Program-made: the position numbers and the translations under genes | Source of the DNA: Alloprevotella tannerae | GTDB taxonomy: Bacteria > Bacteroidota > Bacteroidia > Bacteroidales > Bacteroidaceae | Length of the DNA: 64,000 bases | Direction: 5' to 3' | Assembly (NCBI GenBank): GCA_015259125.1 | Contig: JABZGR010000001.1 | Span: forward strand, 62,001 to 126,000 | Notes under the pieces: model-generated | The model's input: only the letters and a program-made list of their open reading frames with translations | Told to the model about the DNA's origin: nothing | The model's database searches: none | Shown here: positions 1-9,414 of the stretch, piece after piece | Numbering within the stretch: the first letter of the stretch is position 1 | Layout: each line of letters starts with the position of its first letter

Positions 1-797
1 GCGAAGCTCACATAACGGCCTGCGGGCCAATTGAACGGTGCGCCGCCCATTGCAGCTTCGATCATACGAACGCTCACGTAAGCCGGACTTTGGAACGAAC
101 TGCGGCCGCGCAGGTTGATGATATTTGCACCACCCTTGATCGTGCGCTGCTTGATTTCCTCCCATTTGTCAGCAGGCAGGCGATCCGTGCCGATCAAGTC
201 GAGCAGCGGCGTGCCTTGAACCTTTGCCGTAGAAGCAAATACCGCCATCTGTTCGCCGTGACCACCATACGTGCGGCAACCGGTTACATCGCTTTGCGGC
301 ACGTTGAAGTGCTTTGCCAATTCGCTTTGCAGGCGGATAGAATCAAGCGCTGCGAGCGTAGAAACTTGCGACGGCTTCAAGCCTGACCACAAAAGCGTAA
401 CGAGACCGGTAATATCTGCCGGATTAAAGATAATCGTCACGTGTTTTACGTCCGGGCAATACGTCTTAATATCCTTACCAAGCTGTTCTGCCACTTCGGA
501 ATTGCCTTTCAGCAAGTCCTCGCGCGTCATACCCTGCTTGCGCGGAGCGCCACCTGATGAGATAATATATTTCGCATCTGTCAATGCCTCTTTCGCATCT
601 GTCGTAAACGTGAAGTTAACGCCCTCGAAACCGCAATGACGCATTTCTTCCGTGACGCCTTCGAGGCCCGGCTCGTAAACGTCATACAGGCAAATGTTTG
701 GCGTGAGGTGAAGCATGGCCGCCGTCTGCGCCATGTTAGAACCGATCATCCCGGCAGCACCGACGATGGTCAACTTTTCATTCGTAAGGAAATTCAT
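1..797 (-). CDS. mdh: Malate dehydrogenase, 3' end outside window
   Basis: NAD-dependent malate dehydrogenase, which interconverts malate and oxaloacetate in the cytoplasm. The first 265 residues are in the window and the frame runs off the left edge without a stop. Visible are the N-terminal dinucleotide-binding glycine motif (TIVGAAGMIGSN), the region after it that reads as the substrate loop (SSGGAPRKQGMTRED) and the catalytic histidine segment (YGGHGEQM). The ATG at 795-797 is the only sensible start, because the Rossmann strand begins a few residues later. Together with the fumarase at 9.9-11.5 kb it supplies part of the reductive branch toward fumarate and succinate that anaerobic Bacteroidales use; that link is family knowledge. 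Confidence 0.93.
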   Translation of the reverse strand, partial: MNFLTNEKLTIVGAAGMIGSNMAQTAAMLHLTPNICLYDVYEPGLEGVTEEMRHCGFEGVNFTFTTDAKEALTDAKYIISSGGAPRKQGMTREDLLKGNSEVAEQLGKDIKTYCPDVKHVTIIFNPADITGLVTLLWSGLKPSQVSTLAALDSIRLQSELAKHFNVPQSDVTGCRTYGGHGEQMAVFASTAKVQGTPLLDLIGTDRLPADKWEEIKQRTIKGGANIINLRGRSSFQSPAYVSVRMIEAAMGGAPFNWPAGRYVSF

Positions 798-870
798 ATT
801 GCTTTAATTAAAATGTAATGCTAAATAATCGACGCAAGCCGCTCGGCGGCAAGGTCGCAAATTGTTGTTG

Positions 871-901
871 CAAAAATAGCAAATAAAAAACTTTTTGGAA
901 A
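871..901 (-). promoter_or_regulatory. Candidate promoter of mdh
   Basis: On the minus strand TATTTTTG (878-871) matches the Bacteroidetes -7 consensus TAnnTTTG. A TTTC lies 19 bp upstream (901-898) in place of TTTG. The leader to the mdh ATG would be about 70 nt. Assigned by consensus only. Confidence 0.4.
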
Positions 902-1126
902 TGAAAACGGGGCAAAAAGATGGGTAAAAAAACGACGCGCACCGCCCGATTTCTGTTTTACACCGAAGTGCAGCCGGTTTTGCCTCTTTTCCGTCGCCCG
1001 CGTGGGCTGAAAGCGAGGCGTCGACAGCTGTTTTTCTTGCTTCCGCCGCGTTTTCGCCAGCCTTTGCTCCTGATTTCTTTTTGCGAAAATGCACACACGA
1101 AGGCCTTACGCTAGGGCAACTTATTG

Positions 1127-1210
1127 TTTGCTGCCGCCAAACTATCGTTTGCTCCCACCAAACCATTGTTTGCCCCCACCAAACCATCGTTTGCTGCCGC
1201 CAAACAAAAC
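1127..1210. repeat. Four tandem 21-bp repeats
   Basis: Four consecutive 21-bp units (1127-1147, 1148-1168, 1169-1189, 1190-1210), each beginning TTTGC and carrying CCRCCAAAC. Units differ at a few positions; the first and last share TGCCGCCAAAC and the middle two share CCCACCAAACCAT. A variable-number repeat is likely. No gene can be assigned to it. Confidence 0.85.
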
Positions 1211-1417
1211 GCAAGCGGCAGTAAAATATTGAAGGAAAAGGACTTGCAAGGGGCAGAATTGCAGCTACGCATCGGCAAACGGCAAAGACGCCGCGCGCCG
1301 TAAACGCGAAGCGCCGCCCAAAGAAACTACCGGCAAACGACCTTGCGAAGCGGGGCGCTGCAAAAGCATCTGTCAAGGTCTTTCTTCCGTTACCGCTTAT
1401 TTTTATTTTTTTATCGC

Positions 1418-1425
1418 TACCTTTG
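1418..1425 (+). promoter_or_regulatory. Candidate -7 element of dgt promoter
   Basis: TACCTTTG matches the Bacteroidetes -7 consensus exactly. The region about 20 bp upstream is T-rich but has no clean TTTG. A start here would give a leader of about 170 nt before dgt. Confidence 0.35.
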
Positions 1426-1603
1426 CCCTACGTCAATGGGCCGTGCAAATTCTGCACCGATGAGTGCCCACTGCATTGCGGCCTATGGCGCGACGGCCTG
1501 TGGTGGAGGCAACTCTGCGGCCGACCGAACGCACATCGGCAGGAAGCATCTCCGTTAGGAATATAAATAAGAAAACCGGGAGAGCCCTAAAGCGGAAAAC
1601 ACG

Positions 1604-2935
1604 ATGGAATGGAACCAACTTTTATCAGACCGACGCTTCGGTAAGGAATACGTAGCCAAATCTGCAGCCGAGCGGCGCACAGAGTTTCAGCGCGACTACG
1701 ATCGCCTGATCTTCTCAGCCGCCTTTCGACGTATGCAGAACAAGACGCAAGTGTTTCCCCTCCCCGGCAGCGTCTTCGTCCACAACCGCCTGACGCACAG
1801 TCTTGAAGTATCAAGCGTAGGGCGCAGTTTGGGCGCAGACGTGGCCGCCCTTTTACAGCAAAGAGATTCCGCAGCGGGAGAGCGCACACCGGAAGCTCTC
1901 GGTGCGATCGTCTCCGCCGCTTGTCTGGCCCACGATATGGGCAATCCGCCTTTCGGCCACAGCGGCGAGCGCGCCATACGCAGCTTTTTTGCCGAGGGGC
2001 AGGGACGCGAATGGGAGAAAATGCTCCCGAAAAGCGTCTGGACAGACATTGTCAACTTCGATGGCAATGCCAACGCGTTCCGACTCCTGACGCACCAATT
2101 CAACGGCCATAGGGCGGGCGGCTTCGTTATGACTTACGCCACGCTGGCCGCGATTGTAAAGTATCCCTTTGCCTCCGATTGTTGCCGCGGCAAGTCGAAG
2201 TTTGGCTTCTTCCAAAGCGAGGCGGCCGACTTCCAACGCATAGCCGACGAATTGGGCCTCCCCAATTGCGCAGCACCGGGCGAATCGCTACGCTTTGCGC
2301 GCCATCCGCTCGTGTATCTCGTAGAAGCGGCTGACGATATTTGCTATCAGATTATGGATCTCGAAGATGCCCATAAGTTGCGCCTGCTCTCCGACGAGCA
2401 AGCCGAGGCCTTGCTGCTCGATTTCTTTGCCCCCGAAGCGCGCGAACGCCTCAGAAGCGCCTATCCGATGGTGACAGATGCCAACGACCGTATGGTTTAT
2501 TATCGTTCCTCGATCATCAACGCTCTGGAGCGCGCTTGCGTCAACATTTTCGTAGACAACGAAGCGGCGATCTTGGCCGGCACCTTTGAAGGGTCGCTCA
2601 TCGACCATCTGCCGGAGCCGCTGCTGGGCGCTTATCAACGCTGCGCCGCGCTGGCGAAGGAGAAAATCTATCGAAGCAAGGAGGTGATGGACGTAGACTT
2701 GGCCGGATACCATATTATATATACGCTACTCGAACTGATGACGGAGGCTGTGCTCGCGCCGCAAAAGGCGTATTCGCAGATGCTGCTCGGTATGGCTTCC
2801 AAACAATACGAACTCAGGGCCGAGCGCCTCGAAGTGCGCCTGATGGCGGTCTTAGATTATCTTTCGGGGATGACAGACGTCTACGCGCTTGACCTCTATC
2901 GCAAAATATCGGGACAGAGTCTGCCGATGGTTTGA
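1604..2935 (+). CDS. dgt: Deoxyguanosinetriphosphate triphosphohydrolase
   Basis: dGTPase of the HD superfamily, cleaving dGTP to deoxyguanosine and tripolyphosphate and so trimming the dNTP pool. At 443 residues it has normal length. The metal-binding set is visible: His65 in NRLTHSLEV, then His110-Asp111 in ACLAHDMGNPPFGHSGE, with the later Asp in LVEAADDICYQIMD. The N-terminal stretch RTEFQRDYDRLIFSAAFRRMQNKTQV is the usual dGTPase signature region. The stop codon overlaps or abuts the beginning of the next open frame, so it may share a transcript with the flippase and glycosyltransferase downstream, although their functions are unrelated. Confidence 0.93.
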   Translation: MEWNQLLSDRRFGKEYVAKSAAERRTEFQRDYDRLIFSAAFRRMQNKTQVFPLPGSVFVHNRLTHSLEVSSVGRSLGADVAALLQQRDSAAGERTPEALGAIVSAACLAHDMGNPPFGHSGERAIRSFFAEGQGREWEKMLPKSVWTDIVNFDGNANAFRLLTHQFNGHRAGGFVMTYATLAAIVKYPFASDCCRGKSKFGFFQSEAADFQRIADELGLPNCAAPGESLRFARHPLVYLVEAADDICYQIMDLEDAHKLRLLSDEQAEALLLDFFAPEARERLRSAYPMVTDANDRMVYYRSSIINALERACVNIFVDNEAAILAGTFEGSLIDHLPEPLLGAYQRCAALAKEKIYRSKEVMDVDLAGYHIIYTLLELMTEAVLAPQKAYSQMLLGMASKQYELRAERLEVRLMAVLDYLSGMTDVYALDLYRKISGQSLPMV

Positions 2936-3057
2936 TGCGCCGGTTTGCAAACCTCTCCGGTTTGTCGCCGACACCGACTTTCTCTACCCCGTTATTCTCT
3001 TCCCGCCCGCACTTTGTGCTTTACCAAGCTGCTTATGCGGCGGAAGTATCTCTATTT

Positions 3058-4551
3058 ATGACGCATAAAGACGATTCTTATAATCACGTACTGAAATACA
3101 CCGGTCTGCTGGGCGGCGTACAGGTCTTTTATGTCCTGATGTCGATCATTCGTAATAAGTTTACGGCGCTCTTTATCGGCACGTGGGGTATGGGCCTCGC
3201 CGATTTATATAACCGCACGGCCGAACTCATTGGGAATACGACCAACTTCGGCATTGCTTTCAGCGCCGTGCGCCATTTGGCCGAACTGCAAGAGCGCGGC
3301 GAGCAGAAGGCGCTGACGCTCTACGTCAAACTCATACGCACGTGGACGCTGCTTACGGCTTTGCTGGGGGCTGTGACTTGCTTGATTCTCTCGCCCTGGC
3401 TCAGTCATCTCACGCTGGGCGATTATCATACGGCCAAAGGCTATGCGCTGCTTTCGCCGATGGTAGCGATGACGACGCTCTTGGGCGGCGAGGCGGCCAT
3501 TCTCAAAGGTATGCACCGCCTAAGGCGTATGGCGGCCGTCTCCGCCTTGGGCGCTTTGCTCACAATGGCGGTCACGATACCGCTTTATTGGTGGTTGGGC
3601 GTACACGGCGTGATCCCTGTCCTGCTCAGTACGACGACGGTCGTTTTTCTGCTGAACCTGCACGCCGCCACACGCGACTTCCCCTATCGCGTAGGCCTTT
3701 TCAGCAAGCGCTTGCTATCGCGTGGTATGCACATGCTGAAGTTGGGCTCCGCTTACATTGCGGCGGGCATCTTAGGCTCGGGCGCGGAGATGGGCGTGCG
3801 TTCTTTTATGGTACGCACGTCGTCATTGGCTGAAGCGGGTCTGTATACGGCGGGCTTTACGCTGATCGTGAGCTATGCGCGCTTGGTGTTTGTGGCGATG
3901 GATGCCGACTATTTTCCGCGCCTCTCCGCTGCCGGCGACGACGTAGAGCGCCGCAACTTCGCCATAAACCGACAAATCGACGTATTGGTCTTACTTATGG
4001 CGCCTTTTCTCATACTGTTTACGCTCTGTTTACCCCTGATCATTCGCTTACTCTATACGCCGGAATTTCTTCACGCGGTGCCGATGGCGCTATGCGCGGC
4101 GGGCTGTATGTTCTTCAAATCGGTCTACGCGCCGATCTCATACCTCTCGCTGGCACGCGGCGATTCCTTCGTTTATCTGGTGATGGAGTTGCTCTACGAT
4201 GTAGTCTTCGTGGCGGCAGTCATAGCAGGCTTTTATTATGGCGGCCTTTGGGGCGCCGGGCTCGGACTCTCGCTGGCTAATCTCTTCGACTTGATCGCTA
4301 TTTTTACGGTCTACTCGTGGCGCTACGGCTTCAAGATGGAACGAACTACATTGCGGCGCTGCGTATTGCAGTTTGGCCTCTTACTCGTTGGCCTCTTTGC
4401 AGCAGCGCAACCTATTTGGGGCGCAAAAGTGGCCTTGGGCGGTGTGGTCTTTACCGTTAGTGCGGGCTTATCCTGGGACCTGCTGCGGCGAGAGACGTCA
4501 ATTGCGGCGCGATGGACAGCCTTACGGCAACGCTTTTTGAACAAGAAATAA
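3058..4551 (+). CDS. O-antigen/polysaccharide flippase (Wzx-type)
   Basis: Membrane flippase of the MOP superfamily, expected to move lipid-linked oligosaccharide across the inner membrane. The protein of about 497 residues shows repeated hydrophobic segments spread over its whole length (12-14 expected), with small basic loops such as SKRLLSRGMHM. I start it at ATG 3058 (MTHKDDSYNHVLKYTG). The frame stays open upstream to a TTG at 2932 and an ATG at 2935 that overlap the dgt stop, but that extension of about 41 residues is Ser/Pro-rich, non-hydrophobic and does not resemble flippase N-termini. The next gene, a glycosyltransferase 13 bp downstream, supports a role in surface glycan export. 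Confidence 0.85.
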   Translation: MTHKDDSYNHVLKYTGLLGGVQVFYVLMSIIRNKFTALFIGTWGMGLADLYNRTAELIGNTTNFGIAFSAVRHLAELQERGEQKALTLYVKLIRTWTLLTALLGAVTCLILSPWLSHLTLGDYHTAKGYALLSPMVAMTTLLGGEAAILKGMHRLRRMAAVSALGALLTMAVTIPLYWWLGVHGVIPVLLSTTTVVFLLNLHAATRDFPYRVGLFSKRLLSRGMHMLKLGSAYIAAGILGSGAEMGVRSFMVRTSSLAEAGLYTAGFTLIVSYARLVFVAMDADYFPRLSAAGDDVERRNFAINRQIDVLVLLMAPFLILFTLCLPLIIRLLYTPEFLHAVPMALCAAGCMFFKSVYAPISYLSLARGDSFVYLVMELLYDVVFVAAVIAGFYYGGLWGAGLGLSLANLFDLIAIFTVYSWRYGFKMERTTLRRCVLQFGLLLVGLFAAAQPIWGAKVALGGVVFTVSAGLSWDLLRRETSIAARWTALRQRFLNKK

Positions 4552-4564
4552 ATAGAAATAGAAG

Positions 4565-5575
4565 ATGATACCAGATGAATCGGGCGGCAAGGCGGTAAAG
4601 TTTTCGGTATTGGTGGCAGTTTACAATGCTGCGCCTTATTTGCGCGCTTGCCTCGATTCTATTTTGCATCAATCGGTCGATGACTTACAGATTTTATGTG
4701 TCGATGATGCGTCGACCGACGACTCTCTTAGCATCCTTTCTGAATATGCCGCGCGCGATGAGCGCGTGGAAGTCATTCGCCTCGATCAGAATCAAGGGCA
4801 GGCGGCGGCGCGCAACGTGGCACTTTCGCGGGCCAAAGGCGAATGGGTCTTAATGGTCGATGCTGATGATCTTTTGGGCGAAGATGCGCTGGCAGAAATA
4901 GAACGCACGATAAAGCGTTTCCCTTCGGCCGATTGTATCGTCTTGCAATTGGTGCGTTTCGGCGCGGCGCAAGCTACCGAGCGCGAAGACGGAGCGATGC
5001 CGGACACGACGTTTACGGGCGAAGAAGCTTGCAAGGCGGCGATCAATTGGGCGCTGAATGGTTTATATGCAGGGCGGCGCGATTTGTATCAGCGTATGCC
5101 GTTCGATGCTTCGAGTAGAGTTTATAGCGATGACAACACTTCGCGCATACATTATTTATTGAGTCGACAAGTTGCCGTATCGGCGGGCGAATATCTTTAC
5201 CGGCAGCACGAGGCTTCGGCAACGCACCGCTTTGATCTGCGCCGGCTCGACTTCTTGGCGGCTAATCGTTCGCTGCGCTCACTCTTGGAGCGTTATCAAG
5301 CAAACACTGACATACTGACGGCTTGCGAGGAGCATTGCTGGCGCAACTTCGTAGGCTTGTATTTGCAGTTTCGGCGGTATTGGGCCACATTTACGCCGCA
5401 AGCGCATCAACAGATTCGCGATGCCTTCAAAGCAAGTTTGCAGGCAATGCATCCGGAGCGTTTGCCGCGCGGCTTGCGCTGGTCGCCAAGTTGGCTGTTT
5501 GTGCGTCCTTTCTCGCTCTTCTGCGCTTACCGCCGACTGTTAAGTGGTTTAAAGAAGATCTTTAAGCCCATATAA
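4565..5575 (+). CDS. Family 2 glycosyltransferase
   Basis: GT-A fold glycosyltransferase of family 2, 336 residues, likely adding a sugar to a surface polysaccharide or glycolipid on the cytoplasmic face. The nucleotide-sugar domain spans roughly residues 5-110: FSVLVAVYNAAPYLRACLDS, VDDASTDDS, then NQGQAAARNVAL and the DXD-type metal site VDADD. The C-terminal third is basic and contains a hydrophobic patch (WLFVRPFSLFCAYRRLL) that may touch the membrane. It follows the flippase by 13 bp and probably shares its transcript. Sugar specificity cannot be read from the sequence. Confidence 0.88.
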   Translation: MIPDESGGKAVKFSVLVAVYNAAPYLRACLDSILHQSVDDLQILCVDDASTDDSLSILSEYAARDERVEVIRLDQNQGQAAARNVALSRAKGEWVLMVDADDLLGEDALAEIERTIKRFPSADCIVLQLVRFGAAQATEREDGAMPDTTFTGEEACKAAINWALNGLYAGRRDLYQRMPFDASSRVYSDDNTSRIHYLLSRQVAVSAGEYLYRQHEASATHRFDLRRLDFLAANRSLRSLLERYQANTDILTACEEHCWRNFVGLYLQFRRYWATFTPQAHQQIRDAFKASLQAMHPERLPRGLRWSPSWLFVRPFSLFCAYRRLLSGLKKIFKPI

Positions 5576-5582
5576 TTTCGTT

Positions 5583-5603
5583 TGCTTCGACTCATTCGAA
5601 GCA
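5583..5603. terminator. Short stem-loop after the glycosyltransferase gene
   Basis: Perfect 8-bp stem TGCTTCGA/TCGAAGCA with a 5-nt loop, 8 bp after the glycosyltransferase stop. No T-run follows, so it is a weak terminator at best. Confidence 0.35.
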
Positions 5604-5724
5604 GCACTCTACACAATATATATATAGTCAGGTCACTACCGCGGCAATTCCTCAGGGCTTTTCCTTAAGCTTGTTAGCTTACTGCTCTACCGATCGCCGC
5701 CGCATTGCAACTTGCCATAAACAA

Positions 5725-5756
5725 ACAACTGCACGCTACGAGTAGCATGCAGTTGT
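5725..5756. terminator. Stem-loop between convergent genes
   Basis: A 9-bp perfect stem ACAACTGCA/TGCAGTTGT continues, after one mismatch, into GCTAC/GTAGC. T-rich sequence lies on both outer sides (TTATTTTC on plus, TTTGTTTATGG on minus). It fits a bidirectional terminator for the glycosyltransferase operon and the fimbrillin gene. Confidence 0.6.
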
Positions 5757-5808
5757 CGATTATTTTCATCAATAGCGTGAGGCTATTACGAGCTTTCTCT
5801 GTTATTCA

Positions 5809-8442
5809 CTATTCTTCTTTAATAGGTATAACGCTATATCCCCAAGACATATTTGAGAATATGGGGAAAGTTTCGCCCGTTTTATATACACCAAAGAAGT
5901 CAGAACCATTTTCTTTCATTGACCAAGCAAGAATACCATAATAGCCATAGTACTTCATTCCATCCGGAGTGTTTCCTGGGCCAAGTCTCCTTTCTGTAGA
6001 CCAATAGTAACCCTTATTATTGTCTTTGATTCCTGTAAAATCATCGGGGTTAAGTCTTCCGATCATTGGAACAGTAACAGGCTTACCATTGTTGCCATTC
6101 TTAATCTTTACAAAGTCTACTGAACGCGGCACGTGGAAGCCGGCCGGACTTGGGTCATAAACGGTCTTCAAAAAATCTTTATTATAGCCAAAGCCTTTAT
6201 TATTCCTTCCATCCCACAGATTAAAATAGGTACTATTTTCTCGATTTTGATCCCAAAGCCAATCCCAGTTACCTTTACTCTGTCCATCATAACTTATTCT
6301 GCGTGAATTCGCCATACCCCAAGGAATTCTCACTGATGTTTCTAAGTTATAACCTTTGTTTTGACCTTTTGATTGTGCAAAGAATGGACTTTCATACCAC
6401 AATGGGTCCTTACGGCCTTGCTGATAGAACATAGAAACACCTTCATTAACCGCATATGGTTTTTGCTTAACAACAAGTTTAGCAACCTGCCCACTTCTCT
6501 TCTGCACAAACGTTAGACGCACAAAACGATCTTTCTTATAACTCGTTTCTCCCCACTTTGTATGGCGGAAACCTAATGGTTCACGCATAAAGTAGCCATT
6601 ACTTGTATCAATTACTTCATTTGAAGTAATCCAGATATGCCAACTCCAAAGGACATTGTATTGATCAGTTCCTTTCGTAACTGCGATTACGGCACTAGCC
6701 TCTGTCATTTTGGTCTTGTCGACATTAAATTCTAAGAATGTTCCGTTTAATCCGTTTCCTTCAAGCGTTACAAGATCTGGCTCGCTACACCATAATACTT
6801 TTGCACCATCAGCGCCTTCAATCTTTGGCTTCGTTATCTTGCCTGTTGAACAACGGAAAGGTTTTAAGACACTATCATTGGCTGACACACCGGTTGGATT
6901 ATAAGCTTGCTCATTCTTTTGACCATCTTTCCAAGCATTACCATAATACAAAGGAATCTTATACTTGCCACCGGCTGATACAATATAGCAGTTGGCTGAA
7001 GACTGCTTATTATTAGCGCCTAAAGAAAGATCCTTTCTCGTTGTTATTTCCGGCATCGCCTTTAACTGTGCAATTCGAGTCGCCTTAAAATCCTTATATT
7101 CGTCAGAGAGTTTAAGATTACAAAGCTGAGCAGATGTACCACCATTACCACGATCAGTAATTGCACTAACCATCGAAGGCTTACCTTCTGTCCAATTGAG
7201 GCTGTCCTCACTATATTCATACTTGGAAATCTCCCATGGTTCAGCCTTGTCACGATCAGTACCTGTATAGCCTTTTAGGTGTCTATAGCTCGTTACTGTA
7301 AAAGGAACATCAAACTCATTGTATTTTCTTGTGGTCGTTCCATCTCCGAGGTCTTTTGTAGGCGTTACTGTCAAAACAAACTCGCGGTCTGACGTATCCT
7401 TGCTGTTAGAGATCGTATAGGTTTTAGTCGTACCTTCCACCCATTTCTTATCGTTGCCGCTCTTGTCCTTACCGCCAATCTTGGCTTGTACGTATTTGCC
7501 ACTCTCAAAAGTAATCTTAACTTGAGCATTGGCCGGCAGCGTCTGCGGAATCATAAAGAATGTACCATCACCACCATTCATCACCGCGCCAATGTCCGTT
7601 GCCGTAGAGAAAGTCGGGTTAAGCGTAAGCTTGTAGTTTTTTGTTGTCGTCCCTAAAGTCCACTTTTTATTAGCCACGTCATAAGAACCCTCGCCGATAA
7701 CGCCTAAGATCTCAATCGTCTTCACTTTCTGGTTGTAAGAAAGGTCGTTGCCAATCTTAAATTCAATGGCAGTTGTCACGTGGTTGAAGTGGATGGGGAG
7801 CTTCTTCTTCCGATCGGTTTCATAAGAGAACTCATCCGTCTTGGCCACCAAAAGGTCGGTCTGCAACTTTGCATCTTCATTTGGCTTAAACGAGATGATG
7901 GGCAACTGACCTGAAGTCGTTGTAATGCGCTGGTTCACATTGTCTGCAGCAGGATGCACGGCATAAAATATCAATTTAGCCGCATCGCTCCTCTTCCATT
8001 GCACGGGATTAACCATCGTACCATCAGCATTGATCTTCTCATTATAGAGGAAGTCGGGCGTTGCACTGCCGTCCCTGCAACCAAAGATCGCAAAAGGCTT
8101 ATTGATCGTCGTAAAGTTGGCATCCGACGTTATCAAGCCGCGCGTAACCGACGTATGCTGTATAGGCAAAACGCCTTCTACAGTCGTCTCAACCAGCTCA
8201 AGCCCCGTTACACCGGCGCCTTTAAGCGGAGAAGATTGCGTCTCATAAACAGATGGATCTTTAGTCTGTGGCAACGAATTAGCGTCAGACATATTCTGCA
8301 CATCGTTCACATCAAAAGTGATACCATCAACTACTTTTCCTTGGTCTGGCACGAGTTCTTCATCGCTACACGAAGCCAACAGGAAGGATGCCAAGCCTAC
8401 GAAGCCTGCCATCGAAATGAATCTTAAGTATTTCTTTTTCAT
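5809..8442 (-). CDS. Fimbrillin-family lipoprotein with C-terminal FISUMP-like region
   Basis: Large secreted lipoprotein, 877 residues, with a signal peptide ending in the lipobox LLASC (Cys25), so it should be anchored in the outer membrane. Residues about 50-330 read like a Mfa1/FimA-type fimbrillin domain, with alternating beta strands, segments such as HFNHVTTAIEFKIGNDL and FMIPQTLPANAQVKITFE. The C-terminal 150 residues, with YDPSPAGFHVPRSVDF and GYYWSTERR, resemble the FISUMP-type domain that often ends Bacteroidales fimbrial tip proteins. It could be a tip or adhesin subunit rather than a polymerising stalk protein. No chaperone or anchor genes lie beside it. The family assignment is from remembered motifs and not from a search. 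Confidence 0.75.
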   Translation of the reverse strand: MKKKYLRFISMAGFVGLASFLLASCSDEELVPDQGKVVDGITFDVNDVQNMSDANSLPQTKDPSVYETQSSPLKGAGVTGLELVETTVEGVLPIQHTSVTRGLITSDANFTTINKPFAIFGCRDGSATPDFLYNEKINADGTMVNPVQWKRSDAAKLIFYAVHPAADNVNQRITTTSGQLPIISFKPNEDAKLQTDLLVAKTDEFSYETDRKKKLPIHFNHVTTAIEFKIGNDLSYNQKVKTIEILGVIGEGSYDVANKKWTLGTTTKNYKLTLNPTFSTATDIGAVMNGGDGTFFMIPQTLPANAQVKITFESGKYVQAKIGGKDKSGNDKKWVEGTTKTYTISNSKDTSDREFVLTVTPTKDLGDGTTTRKYNEFDVPFTVTSYRHLKGYTGTDRDKAEPWEISKYEYSEDSLNWTEGKPSMVSAITDRGNGGTSAQLCNLKLSDEYKDFKATRIAQLKAMPEITTRKDLSLGANNKQSSANCYIVSAGGKYKIPLYYGNAWKDGQKNEQAYNPTGVSANDSVLKPFRCSTGKITKPKIEGADGAKVLWCSEPDLVTLEGNGLNGTFLEFNVDKTKMTEASAVIAVTKGTDQYNVLWSWHIWITSNEVIDTSNGYFMREPLGFRHTKWGETSYKKDRFVRLTFVQKRSGQVAKLVVKQKPYAVNEGVSMFYQQGRKDPLWYESPFFAQSKGQNKGYNLETSVRIPWGMANSRRISYDGQSKGNWDWLWDQNRENSTYFNLWDGRNNKGFGYNKDFLKTVYDPSPAGFHVPRSVDFVKIKNGNNGKPVTVPMIGRLNPDDFTGIKDNNKGYYWSTERRLGPGNTPDGMKYYGYYGILAWSMKENGSDFFGVYKTGETFPIFSNMSWGYSVIPIKEE

Positions 8443-8805
8443 TTCCTTGTTTATAATTTCCAGGGTTTGTTACGAAATAATTTTTGAAAGAGTGATGACT
8501 GTTGCGCCAAAGCACCCGATCAGTTTACAATCAAAGAAACGCCGGATGCAGTCACTTCAATTTGAGTACGCTAAGCACTTTACTTGTCACCGCTTGTCAC
8601 GAAACGCAGCGTGACTTATTTTTTCACGCTTTTAAATAGTTCTCTTTTTAGTTCTTTTAATTGTATCCGGCATCGCATAGGCGTCATGTAATCTGAATAA
8701 CTACAACCTCCCATCTGTAAAAGCGGCGGATCTTCACAAAAAGTGATCAGATTATGATTTGCCATACAGTAACACACGCTTGTGAGTGTAGGCATTAATC
8801 GCGAG

Positions 8806-8813
8806 CAAAGTTA
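8806..8813 (-). promoter_or_regulatory. Candidate -7 element of fimbrillin promoter
   Basis: TAACTTTG on the minus strand matches TAnnTTTG. No clean TTTG is found at the expected distance. If used, it leaves a leader of about 355 nt before the fimbrillin ATG. Confidence 0.35.
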
Positions 8814-8969
8814 AACATTAATTCTAAAATAAACACTTTTTTCTAAGTTATTTCGCTCACAAACAAAGAGATATGTTAACAGCTAACAACAACCCTCACT
8901 CGCCCAACGCCCGCCCTTAGGCTCGGCCGTTGGTGCTTTCTGCCGGCGCACATTGGCTTGTTTATAAAG

Positions 8970-9074
8970 ACCAACCCTAAGGGGTTGTCAATTTAGTTAT
9001 TCCTCGAGGCAGTGTTGACGCAGAGCGTCAACACTGCCTTAGACCGCCGCAAACGGCGACCCCTTAGAGTTGGT
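8970..9074. repeat. Nested inverted-repeat element
   Basis: Outer arms of 15 nt (8970-8984 and 9060-9074, one mismatch, ACCAACCCTAAGGGG against CCCCTTAGAGTTGGT) enclose a perfect 14-bp hairpin (9007-9020/9026-9039) and a 5-bp CGCCG/CGGCG hairpin (9045-9058). Folded RNA or DNA would be a closed three-way structure. It could be a structured RNA, a small non-autonomous mobile element or a cruciform. There is no open frame in it. Confidence 0.75.
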
Positions 9075-9414
9075 CTCTCAAAACGGCCATACGTTGCCGA
9101 TGGAATATGCCAATAAATCAAGCTCACAATGCTCGCGCGCGAAGCGGAAGCCTTATTCGTTGCCTTGACCCAATCAAAGTAATCGCGAAAATGCGATGGT
9201 AAAATCTATCTTGATAAGCACCCAAAAAAAACAGCGCTCTATGCGGGGAATGCTTCGATTGAAAAAACGCCCTACCCCCCCGCAATAAATAATGAAAAAT
9301 ATTTACAGTAAAAAAAGGACGAGAGAACCCGATCCGGGCTAATAGGCAAAAATACCCACTCATAATGCATTGATTATCAAATAACAGTGTGTCCAAAAAA
9401 TCTCTTATAGGAAA

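Larger units (their letters stand above)
798..1603. other. Intergenic stretch without a convincing gene
   Basis: Divergent spacer between mdh and dgt. Frames of 60-190 codons are open here on both strands, but their translations are rich in Arg, Phe and Cys, resemble no family I know, and arise from GC-rich sequence. The stretch holds the mdh promoter, a 21-bp tandem repeat and a candidate dgt promoter. Confidence 0.6.

Noticed and set aside
804..1376. 190-codon open frame on the minus strand
   Set aside because: Arg/Cys-rich, contains the 21-bp tandem repeat translated as VWW/QQT units and has no known features; it is open because the region is GC-rich.
2932..3057. Upstream start of the flippase gene
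   Set aside because: The extra 41 residues are Ser/Pro-rich and overlap the dgt stop; flippases begin with a cytoplasmic leader like the one at 3058.
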